Origin: Tenacibaculum sp. 190524A02b
Lineage (GTDB): Bacteria; Bacteroidota; Bacteroidia; Flavobacteriales; Flavobacteriaceae
Direction: 5' to 3'
Assembly: GCF_964036645.1 (NCBI RefSeq)
Contig: NZ_OZ038525.1
Location: 2,316,501 to 2,380,500 of the forward strand
Length of the DNA stretch: 64,000 bases
Below, piece by piece: positions 53,853-62,158 of the stretch (positions within the stretch are counted from its first letter, which is position 1; every line of letters begins with the position of its first letter). The position numbers and the translations under genes were made by a program. Under the pieces are notes generated by a model, which was not told the DNA's origin, did no database searches, and worked only from the letters and a program-made list of their open reading frames with translations.

Positions 53853-55307
53853 TTATTTTTTACTAATTAACTTCAAATTAGATAACTTTAGTTCCTTCTG
53901 TAACCAAGTCTTTAATTCCTTTTCCTTTTTAACCATTACTGTATCCTGTAATTTTTTATTCCATATTACTAACATTTCTGGCATGGTATCAATCTTAATA
54001 AAGTCTTTGGAACTTAAAGTTTTAGAGAAACTCATCCTAGTTATATCATTATAACGAATTTTAGCTTCTTTTATAATCTTACTAAAAGGCACACTATTTT
54101 TATCTCTATTTAAGGCATCTTGTTCAATTCTAGCATTTAAACCAGTAATTGTTAATTCTAAATCTTCAATTTGCTTATGTAATCCTTTTATTACATTATC
54201 TTTTCTATCTAAATCAGCAATAGCTCTATCATAAGCATCTACCACTCTATCAACACTTCTTGCTTTATTTTCATTAATCATAAGCTTATAAGAATCTATT
54301 TTTGAGTATGATTTTAGTTCATTTCGTAAAAAAGTTTCAGTTGCATCGGTTACATCCCCATTAAAAAAAAGACTTATCTTTTCTTCTTTCACATCAATAC
54401 TTTCTCTTTGTAACCACAAATCTTTATTCGCTAACACTTCTTCTTTTAAAAACTTTTTATAGTTGGCATTAATTACACTTTCTTTGTATACATTAATAAA
54501 CGTAAAAACTGCTGGTACCATTACTAAAATTGCTATAAACGAAGCAATACGAGCAATCCTTTTACGCTTTACAGAATTCACATAACGAATCATAGTGAAT
54601 CCTAATAATTTTAAAACTAAAAAAGTTGCTAAGGCTATAAAAATAGTATTGATAATAAATAAATACATTGCGCCTAAGAAATAATCTAAATTCCCTATAG
54701 CTAACCCATAACCTGCTGTACACAAGGGAGGCATTAAAGCTGTTGCAATAGCAACTCCAAATATTACTGAAGCAATCGTTCCTTTTTTAGTCCGTGCAAT
54801 TATTAACGCTAATCCTCCAAAAAAAGCAATTAATACATCTCTAATGTCAGGTTTAACACGCCCTAATAACTCAGAAGTCTCCTCTTTTAATGGGAATAAA
54901 AAGAAAAATAAAAAAGCAGTTATTAAACTCAATACAATCATGGTTACTAGGTTGACCATTGATTTTCTTAAGGTATCAATATCATTAATAGCAATAGACA
55001 TTCCTATTCCTAAAATTGGTCCCATTAGTGGGGATATTAACATAGCTCCGATAACTACAGCTGTAGAATTTGCGTTTAACCCAATGGATGCCACGAATAT
55101 AGAACATATTAAAATCCAAGTAGTAGTTCCTTTAAAAGCAATATCGCCTTTTATTGCCTCAATGGTTGCTTGATGATCTGTATCATGACGAAAATCTAAA
55201 AGCTCAACTAAAAACTTCTTGGAACTTTCCCACAAACCTATTGCTCTTTCCTGTACATCTTGTTTTGACTGCTCTACAGCCTCTTCATTATTCAATTTTT
55301 CTTCCAT
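53853..55307 (-). CDS. DUF389 membrane protein
   Basis: The 484-residue protein has a family core of six or seven membrane helices (about residues 55-255), with STAVVIGAMLISPLMGPILG, FFGGLALIIARTKKGTIASV and GVAIATALMPPLCTAGYGLA. A soluble C-terminal half follows with helix-rich segments (KGLHKQIEDLELTITGLNAR). Function of the family is unknown. I chose MEEKLNNEEAV (ATG at 55305-55307) over an in-frame upstream start. A degenerate repeat region lies upstream. Confidence 0.88.
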   Translation of the reverse strand: MEEKLNNEEAVEQSKQDVQERAIGLWESSKKFLVELLDFRHDTDHQATIEAIKGDIAFKGTTTWILICSIFVASIGLNANSTAVVIGAMLISPLMGPILGIGMSIAINDIDTLRKSMVNLVTMIVLSLITAFLFFFLFPLKEETSELLGRVKPDIRDVLIAFFGGLALIIARTKKGTIASVIFGVAIATALMPPLCTAGYGLAIGNLDYFLGAMYLFIINTIFIALATFLVLKLLGFTMIRYVNSVKRKRIARIASFIAILVMVPAVFTFINVYKESVINANYKKFLKEEVLANKDLWLQRESIDVKEEKISLFFNGDVTDATETFLRNELKSYSKIDSYKLMINENKARSVDRVVDAYDRAIADLDRKDNVIKGLHKQIEDLELTITGLNARIEQDALNRDKNSVPFSKIIKEAKIRYNDITRMSFSKTLSSKDFIKIDTMPEMLVIWNKKLQDTVMVKKEKELKTWLQKELKLSNLKLISKK

Positions 55308-55374
55308 TAATTTTGATTTTTTGTTAACTGTGGAAAGATACAAAATTCCCTTGTTACTTTCCTTACCTTAAAAG

Positions 55375-55515
55375 TTCATCCCCTTTAGTATTGGGGTGTC
55401 ACTCTCATTACTCTTGATGTATTTCCCTTTAGCATTGGTGTGTCTTCCTTATTAGCCTTGAGGTATTTTCCCAGTTATCCTTCATGCACCATCCTATTTA
55501 CTCTTCATGTTTTCT
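55375..55515. repeat. Degenerate repeats upstream of the DUF389 gene
   Basis: CCCTTTAGTATTGGGGTGTC (55381-55400) is echoed by CCCTTTAGCATTGGTGTGTC (55435-55454), and TTACTCTTGATGTATT, TTAGCCTTGAGGTATT, TTACTCTTCATGTTTT occur in order. This looks like a decayed tandem repeat of roughly 50 bp. Confidence 0.6.
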
Positions 55516-55524
55516 TATTACAAC

Positions 55525-55558
55525 ACAAAACCCAGACACTTAACGCTCTGGGTTTTGT
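55525..55558 (-). terminator. Terminator of the C1 peptidase gene
   Basis: ACAAAACCCAGA pairs with TCTGGGTTTTGT around a 10-nt loop, 27 nt after the stop on the minus strand. Confidence 0.8.
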
Positions 55559-55584
55559 ATGCATTATACTATTTTATTAAAATA

Positions 55585-56700
55585 CTATTGTATAGCTAAC
55601 TTATTTTTTAAACTTCCTGCTATAGCATCTTTATGTACCAATACAGAAATGGTTTTTAATTTAAAGTAAGGTATAGACATATATACATATCCTTTATTTC
55701 CTTGTTTAGTTCCCCATGAATTTTTTACTTTAAAGTATTTATTCCCTTTTTGATCTTTAACAATACCAACAATATGCATTAAGTGATCATCTGTAGTATT
55801 AAAGTTTTCAAATTCTGCCTGACGATAAGATGGAGTAATATTTTTCTCTTCTACTATTTCTTTTAACGCTTTCTTATTTTCTGAACTAATCGCTGGAATT
55901 ACCGCTACACCTGCCTTTGATGAAAATGTTTTTTCAGATACATCACAATCTAACTCAACAGTATATCCCTTTTTAATAGCCTCTTCCGTAACACTAACCA
56001 TTTCATCTAAAGATACATTGTAAAACATACCATTTGAAAAGTTATCTGGAATATTTAAAATAAACTTATCGTATTTTTTGGCATGCTCAAAAGAACTAAT
56101 AGTCACATAATTTGCAGGGGCTATCTTTACAAATTCAGCAAAACTTTTTGGGGTATATGTCTTACCTTCAAATACAAACTCTTTTTTATTTTCTCCTAAA
56201 TACACATCTAAAACACTTTCTACAGCTTTACGCCATTTTGGACTTAATTGTTTTGCAGGGTTTTTAATATAGGTATCTAACATACTTTTTAAAACAGCCA
56301 CTAATTCACTATGATTATGACTCGTTTGCCCAAGATCTAACCCTGTAAATGCCTGCTCAGGAACTAATCCGTTTTTAGCAACAGAATTAATTACATCGTG
56401 TGCTAAACCACCCTCACTAAACTGTGCTTTTCCCTGACGGTACAAATAATTAGCAGCTTTTTCTGAATACGTATTTCTTACTGAATACATTTCAGACAAA
56501 TCGATGTTTTTACCTGTTAATCTAATAATTTCCGATTCTAAAAATGAAGTAGTAGAAAAACTCCAACAAGTACCAGTTCTTCCTTGACTTTTAACTTCTG
56601 TATCTTCAATATCTTTAACTGTTTTAAATTGGTATTTCTGCGCATATATTCCACTTACACTTCCTACCAACAAAGCAGCTGCTACTAGTATTTTTTTCAT
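55585..56700 (-). CDS. Secreted C1-family cysteine peptidase (bleomycin hydrolase-like)
   Basis: The 371-residue protein has a signal peptide (MKKILVAAALLVGSVSGIYA-Q). Papain-fold active-site motifs are QGRTGTCWSFSTTSFLESE (nucleophile Cys45), DDHLMHIVGIVKD (His) and KVKNSWGTKQGNKGYVYMS (Asn). The insert and the motif order resemble PepC/bleomycin-hydrolase-type C1B peptidases of Bacteroidota, but this one is exported. I start at the ATG at 56700, which gives the signal peptide. It is probably periplasmic, as no T9SS domain is present. Confidence 0.88.
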   Translation of the reverse strand: MKKILVAAALLVGSVSGIYAQKYQFKTVKDIEDTEVKSQGRTGTCWSFSTTSFLESEIIRLTGKNIDLSEMYSVRNTYSEKAANYLYRQGKAQFSEGGLAHDVINSVAKNGLVPEQAFTGLDLGQTSHNHSELVAVLKSMLDTYIKNPAKQLSPKWRKAVESVLDVYLGENKKEFVFEGKTYTPKSFAEFVKIAPANYVTISSFEHAKKYDKFILNIPDNFSNGMFYNVSLDEMVSVTEEAIKKGYTVELDCDVSEKTFSSKAGVAVIPAISSENKKALKEIVEEKNITPSYRQAEFENFNTTDDHLMHIVGIVKDQKGNKYFKVKNSWGTKQGNKGYVYMSIPYFKLKTISVLVHKDAIAGSLKNKLAIQ

Positions 56701-56925
56701 TATTATGTGCTTTTTAGTTGTTTTGTTGGGCAATTTACAGTTTTTGCTCACATGTACCCTATAGGATTACGCAATTTTAACATATTATTTAAAAAGTTAA
56801 ATTAATAGACATTTAATAATAAACTGTCCTGATGTAAGCATATTAAGGATACCGAGTGTCAAATATTAAAAAACTATTTGATGTAAAACATCGGAAAATT
56901 AAATTCTTGGTCATCGCCTTTGCAA

Positions 56926-59325
56926 TTAAAAATCTACAATAACTCCAATACGAGGAATTGCTCTTCCTGAGGTACTTTGTACTTCCTCTAATAAATATCT
57001 GGAACTATCATCAGGATCTGTTAATCGTACACCATTTCCATCTTCTTGTGGTAATAAAAAAGGTTGTCTATCAGATGAGCTTGCATATACATTTTGCACA
57101 TCCATATATAAATTAATAGAGTATTTCTTTAAGTACCACGTTTTATCTACCCTAATATCTAATTGCGTATAAGTATCAAAACGAGCTTCGTTTAATCTAG
57201 CAAAATCCAAAATCCCTCCATTACTTATATCATAATTTGCTTTTATGGAAGAGGCATTATAGTTATAAGGCGTATAAGGGCGTCCTCCAACCAATCTAAA
57301 CTTAGTTCCTACCTCCCAATTTTTAGCTAGTTTTTTACCTGCTGTAATGGTTAATAAATGACGGTTATCCCAACTAGAAGGGATAAAATTACCTGTACGG
57401 TCACTGAATTCACTACGTACAAAAGTATAAGCGGCAATTCCATACAAACCTTTATATGATTTTTTCTGAGCTAACACCTCAAATCCATAGGCTCTACCTG
57501 TAGAATTAGAAATCACTTCTTCATTTCCTACGACACCAAAATCTGCTCCTAAATTTGCTAAACTTATTTGATCTCTTACTGAAAATGGATAATCTTTATA
57601 TTTCTTATAAAAACCTTCTACTGTAATTTTAGCTGTTTCATTAGGCTTAAACTCCAATCCAGATACAAAGTGTTGTGACTCTATATACTTTAATCCTTGC
57701 TTATTTACCAGCTCATTAGCTGTATTCCTAAACCCCATTACTGTATATGACGGGAGCTGCTTATATATACCTATTGAAGAATTCCAAGACCATTTATCTG
57801 TAAAATTATAGGTAGTAGCAACTCTTGGAGAAAACTGATTTAAAATGTTTTTCATATCATCATTATAATCTATTCCATCAAACCTAAAACCTAACGACAC
57901 CCCTAATCTATCTTTAAAAAACAATTTAGAAAATTGTCCAAATAGACCATACTTCACAAAGTTTACCGAAGATGAGAAATTCTTCTCAGCAATACTCGTA
58001 GTATTAACCACCTTTTGAAAGGTATTATTTGTATACTTTGCTAGTTCTAAATTAAACCCTAGGTTTAAAGTAAACGCTCTGTTTTTGATTGTATTTTCAA
58101 AGCGAAACTTGTTTTCTATTTCTTTTGATGAATAATCTAATAATAAATTATTAGGTGTTTCTTGATTCAAAAAATATTTAACCGCTTTGTTTTTCCACTC
58201 ATTTCTACTAAATATAAATTGTTGAGTAGCTTTTTCTCCAAATCGCTTGTAATTTACCCCAACTGTATAATTCCATTGGCTATTTACAGGTACAGTATTT
58301 AATATAACCTGATTTCTTTTTAAAGTCTCTTCTTCTGTTACTCCATCATTAACTTCTTTATTAATTTCAAAATCATCAATAGCTCCTAACCCAATAATAG
58401 CTAACTCACTATTGTCACTCAACTTTGTTTTAATATTGAATTGAAAATCGTTGTAAGTAGGTAAAAATGGTAACTTAATTAGTTTAAACAAAAACTGTAA
58501 ATAAGACTGACGTGCAGATACTATGAAAGTTGTATTCTTACCTAACGGACCATCTAATGTAATTCCAGCATCTGAAGTTCCTAAACTAGCTCTGGCATTT
58601 AACCGATCTGGATTTCCTGTTTTCTGTGTAAACTCTATAACAGAACTTAACGTATTTCCTCTATTTGAAGGAAAGGCACTTGAATAAAAGTCTACCTTTC
58701 TAATCAAGTCAGTATTCATAATCCCAACTGGTCCTCCGGTAGCTCCTTGTGTTTGAAAATGATTGATAACTGGCACTTCAATTCCATCTACATAAAACTT
58801 ATTTTCTGAAGTTGCTCCTCCTCTAATAATGATATCATTTCTAAATCCTGGATTAGATGCAACCCCTGGAAAGGATTGTATTACTCGTAACACATCTCTA
58901 TTCCCTCCTGGATTTCTTTCTATTTCTGCTACTCCTAAAGATTGTAAAGAAAGTGGACTTTCCAGTGTTTTTTTAAACAACTTAGTTTTTACTTCAACTT
59001 CTGCTAATTGCGTAGCATCTTCTGTTAACTCAATTACCACATAAGGCACTTTTTCTTTTGTTACCAAGTAATCTTCAGAAATTACAGATTTGTATCCTAC
59101 AAAAGAAGCCCTTACCTTTTGATACCCTAATGGGCTATCCTTTATCTCAAACTCTCCATTGTCATTAGTATCACCTCCTTTTTGAGTTCCTACAACTACA
59201 ACATTAACGTAGGGCAATGTTTCTCTTGTTTTACTATCAATAACCTTACCTCTTATAATTCCTGTGTCCTGAGCATAAATACCAATTACTAGAAAAAATG
59301 CTGTAAAAACTAAAAATCGCTTCAT
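56926..59325 (-). CDS. TonB-dependent receptor with CarboxypepD-reg-like domain
   Basis: The 799-residue protein has a signal peptide (to residue 18, FLVFTAFFLVIGIYA-Q). An N-terminal carboxypeptidase-regulatory-like domain (about 22-105; GKVIDSKTRETLPYVNVVVV) is followed by the plug (about 125-240; VIQSFPGVASNPGFRNDIII, RGGATSENKFYVDGIEVPV) and an outer-membrane barrel ending in a C-terminal Phe (IGVIVDF). The cargo is unknown. No SusD partner lies beside it, so a SusCD glycan system is not indicated. It is monocistronic. Confidence 0.92.
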   Translation of the reverse strand: MKRFLVFTAFFLVIGIYAQDTGIIRGKVIDSKTRETLPYVNVVVVGTQKGGDTNDNGEFEIKDSPLGYQKVRASFVGYKSVISEDYLVTKEKVPYVVIELTEDATQLAEVEVKTKLFKKTLESPLSLQSLGVAEIERNPGGNRDVLRVIQSFPGVASNPGFRNDIIIRGGATSENKFYVDGIEVPVINHFQTQGATGGPVGIMNTDLIRKVDFYSSAFPSNRGNTLSSVIEFTQKTGNPDRLNARASLGTSDAGITLDGPLGKNTTFIVSARQSYLQFLFKLIKLPFLPTYNDFQFNIKTKLSDNSELAIIGLGAIDDFEINKEVNDGVTEEETLKRNQVILNTVPVNSQWNYTVGVNYKRFGEKATQQFIFSRNEWKNKAVKYFLNQETPNNLLLDYSSKEIENKFRFENTIKNRAFTLNLGFNLELAKYTNNTFQKVVNTTSIAEKNFSSSVNFVKYGLFGQFSKLFFKDRLGVSLGFRFDGIDYNDDMKNILNQFSPRVATTYNFTDKWSWNSSIGIYKQLPSYTVMGFRNTANELVNKQGLKYIESQHFVSGLEFKPNETAKITVEGFYKKYKDYPFSVRDQISLANLGADFGVVGNEEVISNSTGRAYGFEVLAQKKSYKGLYGIAAYTFVRSEFSDRTGNFIPSSWDNRHLLTITAGKKLAKNWEVGTKFRLVGGRPYTPYNYNASSIKANYDISNGGILDFARLNEARFDTYTQLDIRVDKTWYLKKYSINLYMDVQNVYASSSDRQPFLLPQEDGNGVRLTDPDDSSRYLLEEVQSTSGRAIPRIGVIVDF

Positions 59326-59731
59326 TTATATATTATTTGGCTAGGTAAAGATACATATTTTGTTTATGATTTTACGTGAAAAATTAAACAAAAAAAATAT
59401 AATCCATTCACATCTAACAATCATAATACAAACTCCAGTTTTAGTACTAAAAAGTTTAAGTATTAAAAAAAATTTTTGACAACTCTCTTTTTACAAAAAA
59501 ATTGATATAAAATTTGGTTAAAAAAAAACTACAATTACCTCAAGTAATTAACACAAAACTTAGTCAATTTTCAGTAAACATATTCTTTTATTATACTATT
59601 TTAACACCACTACTCAGCATCCCTTACCAACACTACTCAACAGCCCTAGATAACAAATAGGGTTTGTACGTATTTCAAAGCCTTTAATCGAATACTAATT
59701 TTGGAACTCAATTTTTAAATATTATTAATAA
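59326..59731. other. Divergent intergenic region, TonB receptor / C10 peptidase
   Basis: No gene is visible. It holds a short inverted repeat CCCTA-GATAACAAA-TAGGG (59644-59662), a partial direct repeat CACTACTCA (near 59610 and 59632), and the C10 peptidase promoter at 59673-59703. Confidence 0.5.
59673..59703 (+). promoter_or_regulatory. Candidate promoter of the C10 peptidase
   Basis: TTTC (59673-59676) and a perfect TAATTTTG (59696-59703) are 19 nt apart, 28 nt before the start codon. Confidence 0.45.
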
Positions 59732-61891
59732 ATGAAAACTAAAATTACCCTTTTAAGCATGTTATTTTTACTATGCTTTAACAACACTTTTGCTGATCCT
59801 ATAGGCAAAAAGAAAGCTCTTCTTGTTGCTGGAAAATGGATTAACAAAGCTCAACAAAAAAACGCTAAAACAGCTTCTAAAAAAGTAGTTTCTATTGATG
59901 AAATTCAATACAAAGAAACCTTAGTTTATTACGTTATTAATTATAACAATGGTGGTTTTGTTATTGTTTCAGCAGATGATTCTACTAAGCCTATATTAGC
60001 ATACTCTGACACTGGATTATTTGATCAAAATTTAGACAATCCAACAACAAAAGATTTATTAAATGCATATAAATCTTTTGTTTATGAAAGTGCACAAGCG
60101 CAAAAGGCAAGCAACAAACAAGCTCCTAATATTGGTTGGAACAAAATTTTAAATCCAGCAAAAAAAAGAGATCAAAAAAGAGAAACTATTGTAGCTCCTT
60201 TTATGGATGATATTCTTTATACTCAATCTAGTGGGTTTAACAGGTTTTGTCCAAGTGATGAAGATGGGCAAGCTATCGTAGGTTGCGTTGCCACAGCTAT
60301 GTCGCAAGTAATGCGTTATTGGGAGTTTCCAACTACTGGTAATTCTGAAACTTCATACAACCATAGAAAATATGGAAACTTAAGTGTAAATTTTGCTCAA
60401 CAAAACTATGATTGGGACAACATGTCTAAAACAAGAGCTGATGATGAAAACGCCAAATTATCATACCATGCCGGTGTTGCTGTTAGAATGAACTATGGTA
60501 CTTCTGCCAATGGAGGTTCTGGCGCTTATACTAGAGATGCATTGTCTGCTCTTAAAAGAAACTTCAAGTACAACCAAGGTGCTTCAATGAAGTATAGATA
60601 CTATTATTCAGATCAAGACTGGTATGATTTAATCAAGTCTCAATTAGATTTAAAAAGACCTGTTTTATATTCTGGTAGAAGTAAAAACTTAAAAGACCCA
60701 GACGCAGGAGGTGCTGGACACTTATTTGCTTTAGATGGTTACGACTCAACTGATCAAGGAGACTTTTTCCATATCAACTGGGGATGGGCAGGTAGAAGCA
60801 ATGGATATTTCTACTTAACAGAAATGATTACACATGGAGGTAAATACAACTGGATTGACAACAATGCAATCATGGTTGATTTATACCCTACCAACTTAGC
60901 TCCTCAATTCAATACCAAAGCGAGTGAACTTACTAAAGTTGACGAAGCATATACCTATACATTTAAAGTAACTGATGAAAACCGTAAGGATAAAGTAAAT
61001 GTAACTTTAAAGCAAGCTCCATCATGGCTTACCTTAAATACAACTAACGGTGCTTATACTTTACAAGGAACACCTGCTTCTATAAATGCTGGAACTCATA
61101 CTATTGTTATTGAAGCTACAGATGGTACTAACACTACTAAAAACGAATTCATATTAACTGTTTTAAAAGATGAGACTTATTGTTCTTCTAAAGGCAACAG
61201 AATTAAATACGAGTGGATAGATTATGTTGCTTTTGGTGATATGACAAATAGCACAGGAGAAAATGGAGGTTATGCAGACTTTACTGATAAAGTAGCTACC
61301 GTTGTTTCTGGAACTACTAATAAATTAACCGTTAGTGCTGGATTTAGTGGTAGTACCTATCCTGAACATTTTGCTGTATGGATTGATTTTAATCAAAATG
61401 AAATTTTTGAAGAAAACGAAAAGGTAGTTACTGACTTTACAAATAACGGAGATAATAAGACTAATGATGTTTTAATTCCTGTTGAAGCATTATTAGGCAC
61501 TACTAAAATGCGTGTATCTATGAAATATAAAGATGCACAAACTCCATGTGAATCTTTTGCTGATGGAGAAGTGGAAGACTATGTAGTTAACATTGTTCAA
61601 ACTGCAGCTCGTCCAAATAAAAAGACTACCAACAATAAGAATAGCATTGTTGAGGATCAAATCAAGTTTAGCATCTTCCCTAACCCAACTACAAATTTTA
61701 TACAAGTAAAAGCTCCAACTAGCTTGAAGAATGCTCTGTATGAAGTTATTGATGTAAATGGTAGAATAATTGTAAGAAAAGAGTATACTAATACAATTAG
61801 TGTAGAAAATTTACAATCAGGAATGTATTATTTAAGAATTTTTAATGATCGTAATGAATACCTTAAACCTTTTATTAAATCGGTTAAATAG
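59732..61891 (+). CDS. Secreted C10-family cysteine peptidase (streptopain-like), T9SS cargo
   Basis: The 719-residue protein has a signal peptide (to residue 21, LFLLCFNNTFA). A pro-region (about 22-140; FVIVSADDSTKPILAYSDTG) is followed by the C10 catalytic domain with GQAIVGCVATAMSQVM (nucleophile Cys185), GGAGHLFALDGYD (His330) and FHINWGWAGRSNGYFYL. Then come a cadherin/Ig-like domain (about 390-480; WLTLNTTNGAYTLQGTPASI), a GEVED-type domain (about 485-630; FAVWIDFNQNEIFEENEKVV) and a T9SS sorting domain from SIFPNPTTNFIQVK. This is an extracellular protease with SpeB-like active site. It has its own terminator. Confidence 0.93.
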   Translation: MKTKITLLSMLFLLCFNNTFADPIGKKKALLVAGKWINKAQQKNAKTASKKVVSIDEIQYKETLVYYVINYNNGGFVIVSADDSTKPILAYSDTGLFDQNLDNPTTKDLLNAYKSFVYESAQAQKASNKQAPNIGWNKILNPAKKRDQKRETIVAPFMDDILYTQSSGFNRFCPSDEDGQAIVGCVATAMSQVMRYWEFPTTGNSETSYNHRKYGNLSVNFAQQNYDWDNMSKTRADDENAKLSYHAGVAVRMNYGTSANGGSGAYTRDALSALKRNFKYNQGASMKYRYYYSDQDWYDLIKSQLDLKRPVLYSGRSKNLKDPDAGGAGHLFALDGYDSTDQGDFFHINWGWAGRSNGYFYLTEMITHGGKYNWIDNNAIMVDLYPTNLAPQFNTKASELTKVDEAYTYTFKVTDENRKDKVNVTLKQAPSWLTLNTTNGAYTLQGTPASINAGTHTIVIEATDGTNTTKNEFILTVLKDETYCSSKGNRIKYEWIDYVAFGDMTNSTGENGGYADFTDKVATVVSGTTNKLTVSAGFSGSTYPEHFAVWIDFNQNEIFEENEKVVTDFTNNGDNKTNDVLIPVEALLGTTKMRVSMKYKDAQTPCESFADGEVEDYVVNIVQTAARPNKKTTNNKNSIVEDQIKFSIFPNPTTNFIQVKAPTSLKNALYEVIDVNGRIIVRKEYTNTISVENLQSGMYYLRIFNDRNEYLKPFIKSVK

Positions 61892-61926
61892 TATCATAAA
61901 AATCATTTAGTTTTAATTCTAATTTT

Positions 61927-61958
61927 AAAACACCTAGAGTTCTCTCTAGGTGTTTTTT
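61927..61958 (+). terminator. Terminator of the C10 peptidase gene
   Basis: AAAACACCTAGAG pairs with CTCTAGGTGTTTT, followed by T-run, 35 nt after the stop. Confidence 0.9.
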
Positions 61959-62158
61959 GTTGTTAAAAATTTTTACAGAATCAATTTAGAGTAATTATAA
62001 TTATTAACATCAATCGTTTTATTTCTTATAACTTTTACTAATAAAACCATACTCCAAAGCACACCTGGAATAATATTTTAACAAAAAAAATACGATTATG
62101 TTAAATATTTTTTAAATTTACGTCAGAATCAATTAAAACAAACTTAAAACCCTTCAAA

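Noticed and set aside
56926..59325. SusC-type glycan importer
   Set aside because: No susD-like gene is adjacent, and the length (799 residues) is below the usual SusC size of about 1000.
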